The position numbers were made by a program, and so were the translations under genes. A DNA stretch of 64,000 bases from Craterostigma plantagineum (Eukaryota; Streptophyta; Magnoliopsida; Lamiales; Linderniaceae), in NCBI GenBank assembly GCA_027422505.1, contig JAPQWV010000001.1, positions 6,200,001 through 6,264,000 on the forward strand. The letters run 5' to 3'. Below, piece after piece: positions 42,441 through 52,255 of the stretch. How positions within the stretch are numbered: the first letter of the stretch is position 1; each line of letters opens with the position of its first letter. The notes beneath the pieces are model-generated. The model saw only the letters and a list, made by a program, of their open reading frames with translations, was not told the DNA's origin and did no database searches.

Positions 42441-44771
42441 TCAGTTTACTAAGTCATCAGATGCACAAACTCCAAGCAGCTTCCTTAGCTTCTGAAACGT
42501 AATTAACTTCAATGGCTTGGTCATAATATCCGCTATCTGATCATCACTCATGCAGTAGATAAGATCAACTATTCCATCCTTTGTTAGATCTCTTAGAAAA
42601 TGAAACTTCACATCTATATGTTTGCTCCGCCCATGCATAACCGGGTTCTTAGAGAGCTTTATCGCAGAACTGCTATCACAAAAAATTAAGGTCGCTCCAT
42701 CTTTCTTGAAGTGCAGCTCTTCAAGAATCCGTCTCAGCCATATTGCTTGGCAAGCGCAACCTGCGGCAGCTACAAACTCTGCTTCAGCAGTAGATAACGT
42801 AACAATCGCTTGCTTTTTCGAAGACCACGAAACAGCTCCCGTACCAAACATGAAAACATAGCCCGATGTGCTTTTTCTATCATCTTGATCTCCGGCGTAA
42901 TCGCTGTCCGTAAATCCATATAAATCTGCCCTTTCACCCGCTTTGTAAAACAAGCCATAAGAGATGGTTCCTTTCAAGTAGCGCAGAATTCGTTTCGCAG
43001 CCAAAAGATGATTTTCTTTAGGACACTCCATGAACCTGCTTATTAAACTTACAGCGTGCATTATGTCGGGCCTTGTAGCAGTCAAATACATCAAGCTTCC
43101 AACTATTTGCTTATAGAGTTTGCTGTCAACATTTTTCCCTTCAGAATCTCGGACAAGTTTCAGACCCACTTCAGTAGGCGTTCCAACAGAATTGCAATTC
43201 TCCATTTCGAACCTGCTCAAGATTTCTTGCACATACTTCCGTTGCGACATAAAAATGCCATCAGCAGATTGTATCACTTCAATGCCCAAAAAATAATGCA
43301 GCTTTCCAAGATCAGACATTTCAAATTCATGCATCATGGACCTTTTAAAGCTATCGAACATAACACGATCATTTCCCGTAAAAATAAGGTCATCCACATA
43401 TAAGCACACCATGAGAAATTTACCTCCATCTTCAGCTCTCGTAAATAGCGTATGCTCGTAAGGACACTTTTGAAAACCCGCTGCAGCAAAATAAGCATCT
43501 ATACGACTATACCAAGCTCGGGAAGCTTGTTTTAAGCCATACAACGCCTTTTTGAGTTTGCATACCTTATTTTCGCTTCCATGCTTCACGTAACCTGGAG
43601 GTTGTTCGATAAATACCTGCTCTTGAAGGTCGCCATGCAAGAACGCCGATTTTACGTCTAGTTGGAATATGGGCCAGCAATGTTGCGCTGCTAAAGCAAT
43701 GATTAACCTGATGGTATCATGTCTCGCGACAGGCGCAAATACTTCCTTATAGTCCACTCCAAATTCTTGCGTGTATCCTTTAGCGACTAAACGGGCTTTG
43801 TGCTTGTCAACTTCTCCGTTCTCTTTTAATTTTGTTTTGTACACCCACTTGACGCCGATGATTTTGTGCCCTTTTGGAAGATCCGTTAATTCCCACGTAT
43901 TATTTCGTTCAATAGCTAGGATTTCTTCATCCATCGCCTTTTTCCACTTCAAATCTTTGACAGCTTCCTCAAAAACTGTGGGATCACAATCTGAAAACAA
44001 AGCGAAATGCGTAAGAGGATCATCAGATTGATCAATCCCAGGTACCTCATAATTGCTCATCCACGTGGGCCTTTTTCTGACACGCCGAGATCGTTCGTGA
44101 CTTTCAGCTAGAGCTGGTGTGATGGTTGAACTTTGTGGTGACTCCGGTGGACTAGGTTGACTGAGTTGCTGCTGCGGCATTTCTTCTTCATCGTCAAAAT
44201 TGGAAGGTATGTGGCGATTGACGGTTTCGCTGTTCCAGGCCCAAAAACTGCTTTCGTCGAAGACTACATCGCGACTTATAATAATCTTTTGAGTGATAGG
44301 ATTATAAAGCTTATAAGCCTTTGATTGTTCGCTGATTCCAAGAAAAATGCATTTTTCTCCCTTGTCGTCTAACTTCTTCCGTCGCTGATCTGGAATATGG
44401 GCAAAAGCAACACACCCAAAAATTCTAAAATGATCCACCGTAGGTTTTCGTCCACTCCACGCTTCCTCCGGTGTCATATTTCGGACAGCTAGCGTCGGAC
44501 TTCTATTCAATATATGAATACTCCAATTTACGGCTTCCGGCCAGAAAGTTTTGGAAATACCGCTCTTCGATAATATACTCCGCACCATATTCAAAATTGT
44601 ACGATTTTTCCGCTCAGAAACTCCGTTCTGCTGGGGAGTGTAAGATGTAGTAAGCTGCCTTTTAATTCCACTATTTTCACAAAAATCAGTGAAATCTTGA
44701 CGAAAGATATTCCCCGCCACGATCTGTACGAAGAACTTTAATCTGTCTACCGACTTCTTTCTCAACGACAA
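42441..44771 (-). CDS. Copia integrase C-terminal half, reverse transcriptase and RNase H (young element)
   Basis: The open frame holds integrase TPQQNGVSERKNRTILNMVR with its Glu, then WPEAVNWSIHILNRSPT. Reverse transcriptase includes WELTDLPKGHKIIGVKWVYK, QLDVKSAFLHGDLQEQVFIE, KKALYGLKQASRAWYSRIDA and catalytic LYVDDLIFTG. RNase H includes TDSDYAGDQDDRKSTSGYVF, STAEAEFVAAAGCACQAIWL and SRSKHIDVKFHFLRD. It ends LRKLLGVCASDDLVN. All catalytic residues seen are intact. The first ~25 residues are an out-of-frame reading; the true continuity with the upstream ORF is broken by one frameshift near 44700. Confidence 0.93.
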   Translation of the reverse strand: MSLRKKSVDRLKFFVQIVAGNIFRQDFTDFCENSGIKRQLTTSYTPQQNGVSERKNRTILNMVRSILSKSGISKTFWPEAVNWSIHILNRSPTLAVRNMTPEEAWSGRKPTVDHFRIFGCVAFAHIPDQRRKKLDDKGEKCIFLGISEQSKAYKLYNPITQKIIISRDVVFDESSFWAWNSETVNRHIPSNFDDEEEMPQQQLSQPSPPESPQSSTITPALAESHERSRRVRKRPTWMSNYEVPGIDQSDDPLTHFALFSDCDPTVFEEAVKDLKWKKAMDEEILAIERNNTWELTDLPKGHKIIGVKWVYKTKLKENGEVDKHKARLVAKGYTQEFGVDYKEVFAPVARHDTIRLIIALAAQHCWPIFQLDVKSAFLHGDLQEQVFIEQPPGYVKHGSENKVCKLKKALYGLKQASRAWYSRIDAYFAAAGFQKCPYEHTLFTRAEDGGKFLMVCLYVDDLIFTGNDRVMFDSFKRSMMHEFEMSDLGKLHYFLGIEVIQSADGIFMSQRKYVQEILSRFEMENCNSVGTPTEVGLKLVRDSEGKNVDSKLYKQIVGSLMYLTATRPDIMHAVSLISRFMECPKENHLLAAKRILRYLKGTISYGLFYKAGERADLYGFTDSDYAGDQDDRKSTSGYVFMFGTGAVSWSSKKQAIVTLSTAEAEFVAAAGCACQAIWLRRILEELHFKKDGATLIFCDSSSAIKLSKNPVMHGRSKHIDVKFHFLRDLTKDGIVDLIYCMSDDQIADIMTKPLKLITFQKLRKLLGVCASDDLVN

Positions 44772-45558
44772 GTTTATAATTCACAAAGGCTGCAAAAGCT
44801 TCAGATTTCTCTCGCAAAAAATATACCCAAGTTTTTCGACTGAAATCATCAATAAAGGTAATTATATACCGTTTACCTCCATTCGACGAAGGATTAATAG
44901 GGCCGCATAGATCGGAATGAACCAGCTCTAAAGGATTTTTCGCTCTCCAAGACTGCCCTTGAGGAAATTGATTACGATGTTGCTTGCTAACGACACACTC
45001 TTCACAAATTTTCGACGGGGCTGTTATTTTTGGAAGACCGATCACCATTTCTCTCTGCTGTAGCGTCTTCAATCCACCAAAGTTTAAGTGTCCATAGCGG
45101 AAGTGCCATAGCCATGTTGCATCATCCAGCTTTGTTGAGAAACATGATTGAGACGTGTTTTCGAGGTAAAGCGGGAACATGCGATTCGAAGTCATGTTCA
45201 CTTGTGCGATTAGGCCCAACTTTGCATCTTGAATTCGACACACGCCATCTTTGATAGAAATCTCGTACCCTTTTTCTTGCAACTGACCCACGCTAAGCAA
45301 GTTGGTCTTTAAATCTGGAACATAAAGAACGTTCGAGATCGTGTGTGTGTTGTTTTCTTTTGCTTTGAGATTGATCCTTCCTCTTCCCATAACTGATATC
45401 GTAGAGTTGTCACCGAACTTGACAGTGTTACGAAACGACTCATCAAGATCTGAGAATGCGCTCTTATCTCCGCACATGTGGTTGCTACAGCCCGTGTCTA
45501 AATACCACATGTTCGATTGGGTTTCTTCTTTCACATGGCACACCATCAAAAGAGACAC
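44686..45558 (-). CDS. Copia protease and integrase N-terminal half (young element)
   Basis: Protease active site WYLDTGCSNHMCGDKSAFSD with DTG near the start, then LYVPDLKTNLLSVGQLQEKG. GAG-pre-integrase reads LWHFRYGHLNFGGLKTLQQR. Integrase shows the HHCC-associated CEECVVSKQHRNQF, first Asp in HSDLCGPI and second in RTDRGGEYL. The frame then shifts. It is in the same frame as the gag ORF upstream, separated by TAA at 45571-45573. Confidence 0.92.
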   Translation of the reverse strand: MSLLMVCHVKEETQSNMWYLDTGCSNHMCGDKSAFSDLDESFRNTVKFGDNSTISVMGRGRINLKAKENNTHTISNVLYVPDLKTNLLSVGQLQEKGYEISIKDGVCRIQDAKLGLIAQVNMTSNRMFPLYLENTSQSCFSTKLDDATWLWHFRYGHLNFGGLKTLQQREMVIGLPKITAPSKICEECVVSKQHRNQFPQGQSWRAKNPLELVHSDLCGPINPSSNGGKRYIITFIDDFSRKTWVYFLREKSEAFAAFVNYKLVVEKEVGRQIKVLRTDRGGEYLSSRFH

Positions 45559-45570
45559 TTCTTCTTCTTG

Positions 45571-46509
45571 TTATGCAAAGTTAGTCTTTTCTTTGTTGTA
45601 ATTCTTTGGGCTAGACGTACATTCTGACCTATAGTGACCAAACCGATGACATCCATAGCATTCGACTTCAGATTTGTCGATCTGCTTCGGTTTATAATAC
45701 TTCGAATGATAGCCTCCTCTGCTTTGTCCTCGTCCTTTGTTTTGAGAATGATTTTCTTGGCGATTATTGTACTGTTGGTTGCCTCGACCGTTACTTCCAC
45801 GACCTCTTCCTTGGCCGCGTCCACGTCCTCGTCCTCTGTCTCCCTTCGTTGTCTGATTTTCAGTCGAGACCTTTAATACTTGCTCTTCTTTATCTTGTTG
45901 AGTGATTTTCTGTTCATGAATCGCCAAAGAGCTCTGCAACTCGTCAATTGAAAGCTCGTCGATATCCTTTGATTCTTCAATGGAGCAGACAACGAAATTA
46001 AATTTTGTCGTCATCGATCGAAGAATTTTTTCGATGATGGTTACATCCTCCATTTTTTCTCCATTGATTCTCATCTAGTTGGCGATCATCATAGTTCTTG
46101 CAAAGTAATCCGCTACTGATTCGCCTGACTTCATGCGTAAAGTCTCAAATTCTGTCCGAAGTGCTTGAAGTTGCGCCCGCTTTACTCTTGCATTTCCTTG
46201 TTGTTTCTTCTTCAAGGAATCCCAGATCTGCTTGGAGGTATCTTTGCAAAGAATTGTCTCCAATATTGCTCGATCAATTGCTTGAAAAAGGTAGTTCTTA
46301 GCTTTGAGGTCTTTCAACTTTAATGCTTGCAACTTCGACTTCTGCGCTTCCGAGAAAACTTCGCCTGCTGCTGGTTCCTTCGGTTCAGTTTCGACAACCT
46401 CCCAATACTCCTTGGACCTCAAGAAATTCTCCATTAACATGCTCCAATGATCATAGTGTGAGCCATCAAACCGAGGAATTGATGGTTGTACAAACGTGTC
46501 GGTGGCCAT
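45571..46509 (-). pseudogene. Copia gag of the young element (one internal stop)
   Basis: ATG at 46509 starts MATDTFVQPSIPRFDGSHYD; the frame is open except for TAG at 46075-46077 between MMIAN and MRINGEKMEDV. The C-terminal half has an RGRGRGQGRGRGSNGRG-rich basic stretch and zinc knuckle CYGCHRFGHYRSEC. The frame ends with TAA 45571-45573, followed in the same frame by protease. Confidence 0.9.
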
Positions 46510-46608
46510 CTATATATCTGCTGTATATTGAGTTAGAAGAAAAAGATTGCTACTTTCACTCTTCTTTCACGTCTGTTTATACTCACACTAACCAAGCTCT
46601 GATACCAC

Positions 46609-46812
46609 TGATAAGATTTGAGGATGCAAAGAATATGGGAATAAAATAACGTACCTCTCTTATTGATAAACTGAAGTACATGACTCAATATATAGACTTA
46701 AATAACGGCTAAGCTAATAATTAGGAACAACCCACTAACTTAAATAAAGACCAAGTAAAAACAGACTAAGTAAGCTAATGACTTAGACTCGACTGAGAAG
46801 AATTATTCAACA
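46609..46812 (-). repeat. 5' LTR of the young copia element
   Basis: Lies next to the primer-binding site (GCTCTGATACCA on the + strand at 46596-46607) and the GGGTC duplication. Confidence 0.95.
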
Positions 46813-46867
46813 GGGTCCAACCGGGTCCGGGTCTAGGTCCGACCCAATTGCCATCCATAATTCAGCC

Positions 46868-47734
46868 CATTCATTTTCTTTTTGCTTTTTATCAATAAAG
46901 TAATGTCTTCATTTATTAATTCCAGCTTTTATTTGAAAAATTTTAGAAAAAAAGTTTCTCCACCATAGGTCCATTCCACTCCTAGGATTCAGACCAATTA
47001 TTTTCTAAAAACCTTGGATTTTGTTAGTCATATGTACTTAGGTATGGATTGACTCTTATATTTTAAGAAATTAATAATATTTTTGTATTTCTAAAGTACC
47101 GGTTTTCATCCGATTCGATTTCGATTTTATACCGGTTAAACCAGTAAACCTTAACTACTAAAATTTCGATCCGGTTCGAAACCCGATTTCAGAACCTTGG
47201 CTGACACTCGGCAATGCATATTAATGGCATGTCTGTCTACACTGATTGATATATCAATATGGGTGAGACAATGTGTCACATCACATAAGGTGCACATCAC
47301 ATGTCAAATCTTGAATGCATTTGAATTATTCACATGACATCTCATTTTAGTTTTGTTTGAATGTAAAATAGTAATTTATAAAAAATGGAGGAGTAAAAAT
47401 GAGAATATAAAATTGCATATTAAACTAGGAGTTTACATTAAAAAATAGTGTGTGCTTTTCTTTTACTTTTATTTATTAATTTGACTTGGTAAAATTGACA
47501 AACAATTTTGCAACGGTTTATAGCTATCCTTGAGGCTATACAATATAACAAATAATAACCTCGATATAGCGTTACTGAAATCCCAAAATCTTATTTTAGG
47601 ATGTTGACTTAATGAAACATAATATTAGTTTGGCAAAATCTAGCTATTTTAATTTTCAAAATCTTATTGATTTCCTAGTGTATGATTTAAATCTATTTTG
47701 TGGCATTAACCATATACAATCATTCCCGAATCCC
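46868..47734. other. Spacer upstream of family copy 5
   Basis: AT-rich non-coding sequence. From about 47540 it aligns with the copy 1 promoter (GTTGACTTAATGAAA..., TTTGGCAAAATCTAGCTA, GAATCCCTATAAATA). Confidence 0.5.
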
Positions 47735-47744
47735 TATAAATATA
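47735..47744 (+). promoter_or_regulatory. TATA box of family copy 5
   Basis: TATAAATATA about 80 bp before the ATG at 47819, as in copies 1 and 3. Confidence 0.5.
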
Positions 47745-47764
47745 GCCTTCTAAACCTCATTCTA

Positions 47765-48234
47765 AACATCCAAACAAGAAAAAAAAAACAAATACGTAGT
47801 CGCCACAATATATATATCATGGTTCTGTTGGGCTTGGGTCCAAGTGTGCCTTTGTCAATGTCCCACATCGGAAACGACATGAAGGCATGATGGTTCCCTT
47901 TCCTATATAAGGAGGGCTATACCCTGAATTATATACACACCAACACATTAGAAAGTTATTTGTGTTAACAATTAACTCTAGAAAAACTCCCTTTGGGTAA
48001 ACATCCAAACAAGAAAAAAAAAACAAATACGTAGTCGCCACAATATATATATCATGGTTCTGTTGGGCTTGGGTCCAAGTGTGCCTTTGTCAATGTCCCA
48101 CATCGAAAACGACATGAAGGCATGATGGTTCCCTTTCCTATATAAGGAGGGCTATACCCTGAATTATATACACACCAACACATTAGAAAGTTATTTGTGT
48201 TAACAATTAACTCTAGAAAAATTCCCTTTGGGTG
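47765..48234 (+). repeat. 235-bp tandem duplication spanning a retrotransposon junction
   Basis: 47765-47999 is repeated at 48000-48234. Each unit contains 61 bp of family copy 5 leader and start codon (ending ATCATGGTTC) plus the first 174 bp of the copia LTR. The copies differ at about two positions (CATCGGAAAC/CATCGAAAAC, AAAACTCCC/AAAATTCCC). The duplication therefore arose after the retrotransposon inserted. Confidence 0.92.
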
Positions 48235-48473
48235 AGGGTTTAGGTTAGCCGGTAGAATTACTTTCGGGTTGTTGTCGGTTTTGGGTGTAAGCGAGCGTAG
48301 AAGAATTGTATGATTGTAATAGTCACATAGTGGATTTTCTGCGGCCTTGTTGCCCGGGTGGTTTTTCCCTCTTCGTTAACAGAGCGTTTTCCACGTTAAA
48401 TCTTTCTGTTCTCCAGTTTTATTATTTACAGCGGAACTTGGGCGGAATTTCGGTACGGTCGAAATTCTCAACA
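48061..48473 (+). repeat. 5' LTR of the gag-only copia derivative
   Basis: Starts TGTTGGGCTTGGGTCC, contains TATATAAGGAGGGC near 48141, ends GAAATTCTCAACA; 413 bp. A partial extra copy lies at 47826-47999 from the tandem duplication. Confidence 0.93.
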
Positions 48474-48475
48474 AG

Positions 48476-48488
48476 TGGTATCAGAGCG
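48476..48488 (+). other. Primer-binding site (tRNA-iMet)
   Basis: TGGTATCAGAGCG follows the LTR end after AG; the TGGTATCAGAGC core complements initiator tRNA. Confidence 0.92.
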
Positions 48489-48718
48489 AGGTTAAACCTA
48501 ATTGGCGTTCTGAGTATGCTCTGTGGTTGCAGTGTTGTCTGATCTTCAACATCAGAAAAGATACCTAAGAGGTTTGTTCGTGGGGTGGAGCTAGCGACGG
48601 GTGGAGCTTGAGCGCAGAACGGTTTTGGCAGACGAGTTGCTGTTCGGTTTTCTACGCAGTTCGTGTTCACTAATCCACGAAGCTGTCTGGAAATAGATTT
48701 TCTAATCTGGAGAGATTT

Positions 48719-49480
48719 GATGTGGAGAAGTTCGACGGAATTATCAACTTTGGCTTGTGGCAAGTGCAAGTCAAGGATGTGTTGATTCAGTCGGGGTTAC
48801 ACAAGGCTTTGAAGGGCAAGGAAGTTCCAAAAGGCGGTGCTACCAGCAGCACTGAGGAAACAGCTGGTGCGAGCAAATCTGGAATGAGCGACGACGATTG
48901 GGAGGAACTAGATTTGAGAGCGGCAAGTGTGAAACGATTGTGTTTGGCCAAGAATGTTCTCGCAAACAGTGCATGGAATTTCGGCGGCAAAAGCGTTGTG
49001 GGAGAAGCTTGAGGATGTATCAGACTAAAGACGTCTCAAATCGAGTGTATCTGAACGAGCAATTCTATACATTGCGGATGACTGAAGGTCAAAGTATTTC
49101 AGATCACTTAAGCGTTCTCAATGGAGTCGTCTCAGAGCTAGAATCCATTGGAGTGAAGATTGACGACGAGGATCAGGCATTGAGACTCATCTGGTCTCTT
49201 CCACCTCTTATGAACACATGAAGCCGACCTTGATTCATGGGAAAGAGAATATTGTATTTTCTGAAGTCACGGGTAAACTTCTTGCTGAGGAGAGAATGGT
49301 AGATGGTGGACGGAACAATTCACCGGAAGATCAAGCTTTGTTCGTCGGTGGCGGAAAGAAGAGGAACTCCAAGGGGAAACAAGCTGCGATTTGCTGAACG
49401 TGTGGACAATCTGGGCACGTGAAAAGAAATTGTCAGAAAGGTGGAGCAGGTTCGGCAAGCAACTCCTAGTCGGTAAGTGG
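48719..49480 (+). pseudogene. Copia gag remnant
   Basis: Reads VEKFDGIINFGLWQVQVKDV, then DDDWEELDLRAASVKRLCLA, then after a frameshift near 48975 LEDVYQTKDVSNRVYLNEQF and TEGQSISDHLSVLNGVVSEL. A base loss near 49208 shifts the frame once more before the zinc knuckle (CGQSGHVKRNC, 49399-49431), where TGA replaces the Trp codon of the usual CWNCGQ. About two frameshifts and two stops. Confidence 0.85.
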
Positions 49481-49848
49481 AGATACCGAGAAAGACGCTA
49501 ATTTTGTCTCTCTCTCCACGGATGAGTTTTCTGAGAGAGACAGGGCGTCCTTATGGCATGTCGCTAAGTGTCATGAGAGAGGGCGTTTTACTATTAGCTG
49601 GTCCATAATTACACAGGGGCATTGGTTTGGCGTTGATACAAGGTGTGTGGTAGAAATTTCGTGTCGAGGTCTGATAAACTTCCTGGCAAGCCAAGCGTGG
49701 AAGTTACACCAAAGATTTCAGCAAGGTTATTTCGACATGGGCCGAAGAAATGCTTGGATGCAATTTGAAGTGGATATGCTTTTATGGTGGAGTATGGTAA
49801 CGGAACCAAGTGAAGATGTCAAGATGGACAAAGTCACAAGGTGGAGAT
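49481..49848 (+). other. Residual sequence between gag and 3' LTR
   Basis: Starts DTEKDANFVSLSTDEF-like sequence that could be the beginning of the protease region, then unrelated sequence up to the polypurine tract. The pol deletion junction must lie here. Confidence 0.5.
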
Positions 49849-50266
49849 TGTTGGGCTTGGGCCCAAGTTGTGCCTTTGTCAATGTCCCACATCGAAAACG
49901 ACAGGAAGACATGGGGGTTTCCTTTCCTATATAAGGAGAGCTATACCCTGAATTATAAGCACACCAACACATTAGAAAGTTATTTGTGTTAACAATTAAC
50001 TCTAGGAAAATTCCCTTCAGGTGAGAGTTTAGGTTAGCCGGTAGAATTACTTTCGGATTGCTGTTGTCGGGTTTTGGGTGTAGGCGAGCGTAGAAGAATT
50101 GTATGACTATAATAGTCACATAGTGGATTTTCTGCGGCCTTGTTGCCCGGGTGGTTTTTCCCTCTTCGTTAACAGATGGTTTTCCATGTTAAATCTTTGT
50201 GTTCTCCAGTTCTATTATTTACAGCGGATTTTGGGCGGAATTTCGGTACTGTCGAAATTCCCAACA
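49849..50266 (+). repeat. 3' LTR of the gag-only copia derivative
   Basis: Starts TGTTGGGCTTGGGCCC, ends GAAATTCCCAACA; 418 bp, with scattered differences from 48061-48473. Confidence 0.93.
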
Positions 50267-50483
50267 GGTTCTGCCAATATTTCTTACCACCAAAAAAATA
50301 TGTTTTACTACAACTTCTATCCTTTCCAAAACCTTAGAAGAAGCTGGTGGCAAAAGATGCGTTCTTGTTGATGATGCCAAACGACGAATCCGTGCTATTT
50401 TGTCCTGATGATAAGAAGGCGGATGCGCTAGTTGAAAACTAGCTTGCTCTCCGCTGGGGTAAGGAGCCTATTACAATAATGTA

Positions 50484-50944
50484 ACTAATATTTATCATAA
50501 AATAACTCATTTTGGGATTTGCAGTTATGAATAATAATTTGTGTTAGAGTTTTTAATCCTCACATTGTAGAGATATATGAAGTGATATTGAATTCATGCA
50601 AATTAAAATCAACCAATATATTGTTATTCCATAAAATTGTTGACTAAATGCTAATTAATATATATTAACTTGGATATTGGCTTAATAAGATCTCAAATTT
50701 TTATTTTTTTGGATGCCGACTTAATTCAAACAAAAATATTCATTTAGAAGACGCCAAGCTGGCAGCAAGCTTGCCCTTTGATGGGATAAGGAGGAAAGCG
50801 TGGTTATGTTCAAGTTATTATAAGAGCTAATCAAAATTGCCATACGTTGACAATGAATTGAGTGCTTTTATAATATAGAAGTCACGTGATATCAAAGTTT
50901 TGCTAATACCAACTTGGTTCCACTAAAAATATATGCAACTTTTT
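50484..50944. other. 3' spacer of family copy 5
   Basis: Non-coding; aligns with the 3' flank of copy 1 (TTGGGATTTG, GAGATATATGAAGTGATATTGAATTC) and with 23580-23625 and 24601-24720 (GCCAAGCTGGCAGCAAGCTTGCCC, CAATGAATTGAGTG). Confidence 0.6.
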
Positions 50945-51037
50945 TTTCTTCCAAGGTCCAAGAAAAGCTCAAAATGATCAAGAATGCAGAACTAGTTGTG
51001 CGCCGAAAAAGTATGATCGCGTCCGTGACTTAAATCC
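50945..51037 (+). pseudogene. 172-codon family, copy 6 (fragment)
   Basis: TTCCAAGGTCCAAGAAAAGC, AAATGATCAAGAATGCAGAA and GTGCGCCGAAAAAGTATGATCG match the FPSKADEEAQ...APKKYD part of copies 2 and 3. Nothing else of the gene is recognisable. Confidence 0.55.
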
Positions 51038-51045
51038 ATTGACCC

Positions 51046-51252
51046 CAGTGGCGGAGCCAGAGAATGAATCTGGTGGGGTCCATTTTAATTGGACCCCACA
51101 CCCAGTATTTTTTAAAAAATTTCAACGGGGTCCTTTTAGTTTAATTTGTTTCAATTTTAGTCCTAATATTATTTTTTAGCCTAAATTATTAATAAATTTT
51201 TTTCCCAGTGGGGTCCATGCACCCCACTGGATCTACTCTAGCTCCGCCTCTG
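51046..51252. mobile_element. Small hAT MITE
   Basis: Termini CAGTGGCGGAGCCAGAG and CTAGCTCCGCCTCTG are inverted repeats; ATTGACCC at 51038-51045 and 51253-51260 is a perfect 8-bp duplication. Length 207 bp. It carries GGGGTCC blocks on both sides. Confidence 0.9.
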
Positions 51253-51539
51253 ATTGACCCCACGGGCCGACCCGCTTATTATTCAAATATACATATTGGA
51301 AATTATCCATACTATTATATAAAGGATGTGGGACGGCTATAACTGCCACATTTCGTCTGTCATATTTATTTGCAATTTAGTCACTCTATTTTTTATTTAA
51401 TTACTTTATTGATTTTCATGTTACTGTTATATTTTTATTTATTATACCCCCTAAACATTTTTTCTTTTATATAGTCATAAATTATATTTCATCAATTCGA
51501 CAATAAATAATAAATCTAAAAGTTAAGAGCAACATAATA

Positions 51540-51776
51540 CTCCCTCTATTCCTTAATCCATGTTTTTTAGATTTATTTTTGCTTTTAAATACATGTCGTT
51601 TTTCAGTTTTCAAGATAAACAATATTAATTATTTCTAGTTTTACCCCTTATCTTTAATAGAAATTATTAAATTAAATTAGATAACATAATTAATTAATGG
51701 TATAGTGGAGATTTTACTTTATTTCTTAATATGCGTGTAATATCCTTACACGATATGTATTAAGGAACAGATGGAG
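51540..51776. mobile_element. Stowaway-like MITE
   Basis: Termini CTCCCTCTATTCCTTAAT and ATTAAGGAACAGATGGAG are inverted repeats flanked by TA on each side, the Tc1/mariner (Stowaway) signature. Length 237 bp. Confidence 0.85.
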
Positions 51777-52255
51777 TATATTAAATCATATGCACACGCA
51801 TAGAGTGTGCGTATAGTATAGTATATTGACGGGCCTTTGATCTTGATTTTTCCAATGGAGTAATGTGTGATTAACTATTATTCATTATTTTTTTCAAAAT
51901 GGTGTTTTTGAATTTTCACGATTTATCAAATGAATTTACCAAAAAATATTGTTCAAACTCGACTTTACACGTAGAGTATCGTGCTATGGTGGGATCATTC
52001 GTTACACGAATGAGCTATTATAAATTATCTTGATATATTATTGGTGCTTACTCATCCCGTCAATTTTTTAATACTTTGACCACGAAGAAATCTGATAAAT
52101 GGTGATTAATGTAATATATTGTTAGTTTTTCTTTTTTTTTTTTCTTTTTTGACAAGTGAGAAATTATACGTGTTTTCGATGATGGCTTAATGAAATATTA
52201 GATATTACATAAATTTCCATTTGAAATATTACAACTAATAATTTTCTGTGATATT
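51777..52255. other. Family spacer
   Basis: Non-coding; 51836-52010 aligns with 24781-25114 and shows the uninterrupted site (ATGGTGGGATCATTCG) corresponding to the copia insertion at 25115. 52010-52250 aligns with 30870-31120. Confidence 0.65.

Larger units (their letters stand above)
42205..46812 (-). mobile_element. Young Ty1/copia retrotransposon with 204-bp LTRs
   Basis: LTRs at 46609-46812 (5') and 42205-42408 (3') differ at only two positions. A perfect GGGTC duplication flanks the element (42200-42204, 46813-46817). The primer-binding site on the minus strand is TGGTATCAGAGCTTGG, ending near 46592, and the polypurine tract AAGGGAGGCAA is at 42409-42419. The coding region is almost whole: two in-frame stops in gag and one frameshift in integrase. 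Confidence 0.95.
41326..46859. mobile_element. hAT-like non-autonomous element, split by a nested copia element
   Basis: Termini TAGGGATGGCAAC and AATTGCCATCCATA are inverted repeats, flanked by a perfect 8-bp duplication ATTCAGCC (41318-41325 and 46860-46867). Excluding the nested retrotransposon the element is 926 bp. It has GGGTCGGGTCC-rich ends and a GGTGGTGGC-rich middle (41750-41960). No transposase is encoded. Confidence 0.88.
41134..47205. mobile_element. Possible older outer element split by the hAT insertion
   Basis: CCAGGATTTTTAAGACCGGA at the left and CGAAACCCGATTTCAGAACCTTGG at the right are imperfect inverted repeats with GGTTCGAACCGG-type motifs typical of another hAT MITE family. 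No duplication of the flanks is visible, so this is tentative. Confidence 0.3.
48061..50266 (+). mobile_element. Gag-only copia derivative
   Basis: LTRs at 48061-48473 and 49849-50266, tRNA-iMet primer site at 48476, polypurine-like AAGGTGGAGA before 49849 and a perfect GGTTC duplication (48056-48060, 50267-50271). Only about 1.4 kb separates the LTRs. It holds a decayed gag and a short stretch after it, but no protease, integrase or reverse transcriptase domain, so any mobility would need another element. Confidence 0.92.
47819..50483 (+). pseudogene. 172-codon family, copy 5 (interrupted by a copia derivative)
   Basis: ATG 47819 and GGTTC are followed by the retrotransposon; the gene resumes at 50267-50271 (GGTTC duplication) with CTGCCAATATTTCTTACCACC as in copy 1. 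An internal deletion joins the FHPSK region to TGATGCCAAACGACGAATCC, losing the middle of the protein. The tail retains GATGCGCTAGTTGAAAACTA and CTCCGCTGGGGTAAGGAGCC, equivalent to LRVGNRLAIRWDKE. Closest to copy 1 among the copies. Confidence 0.75.
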
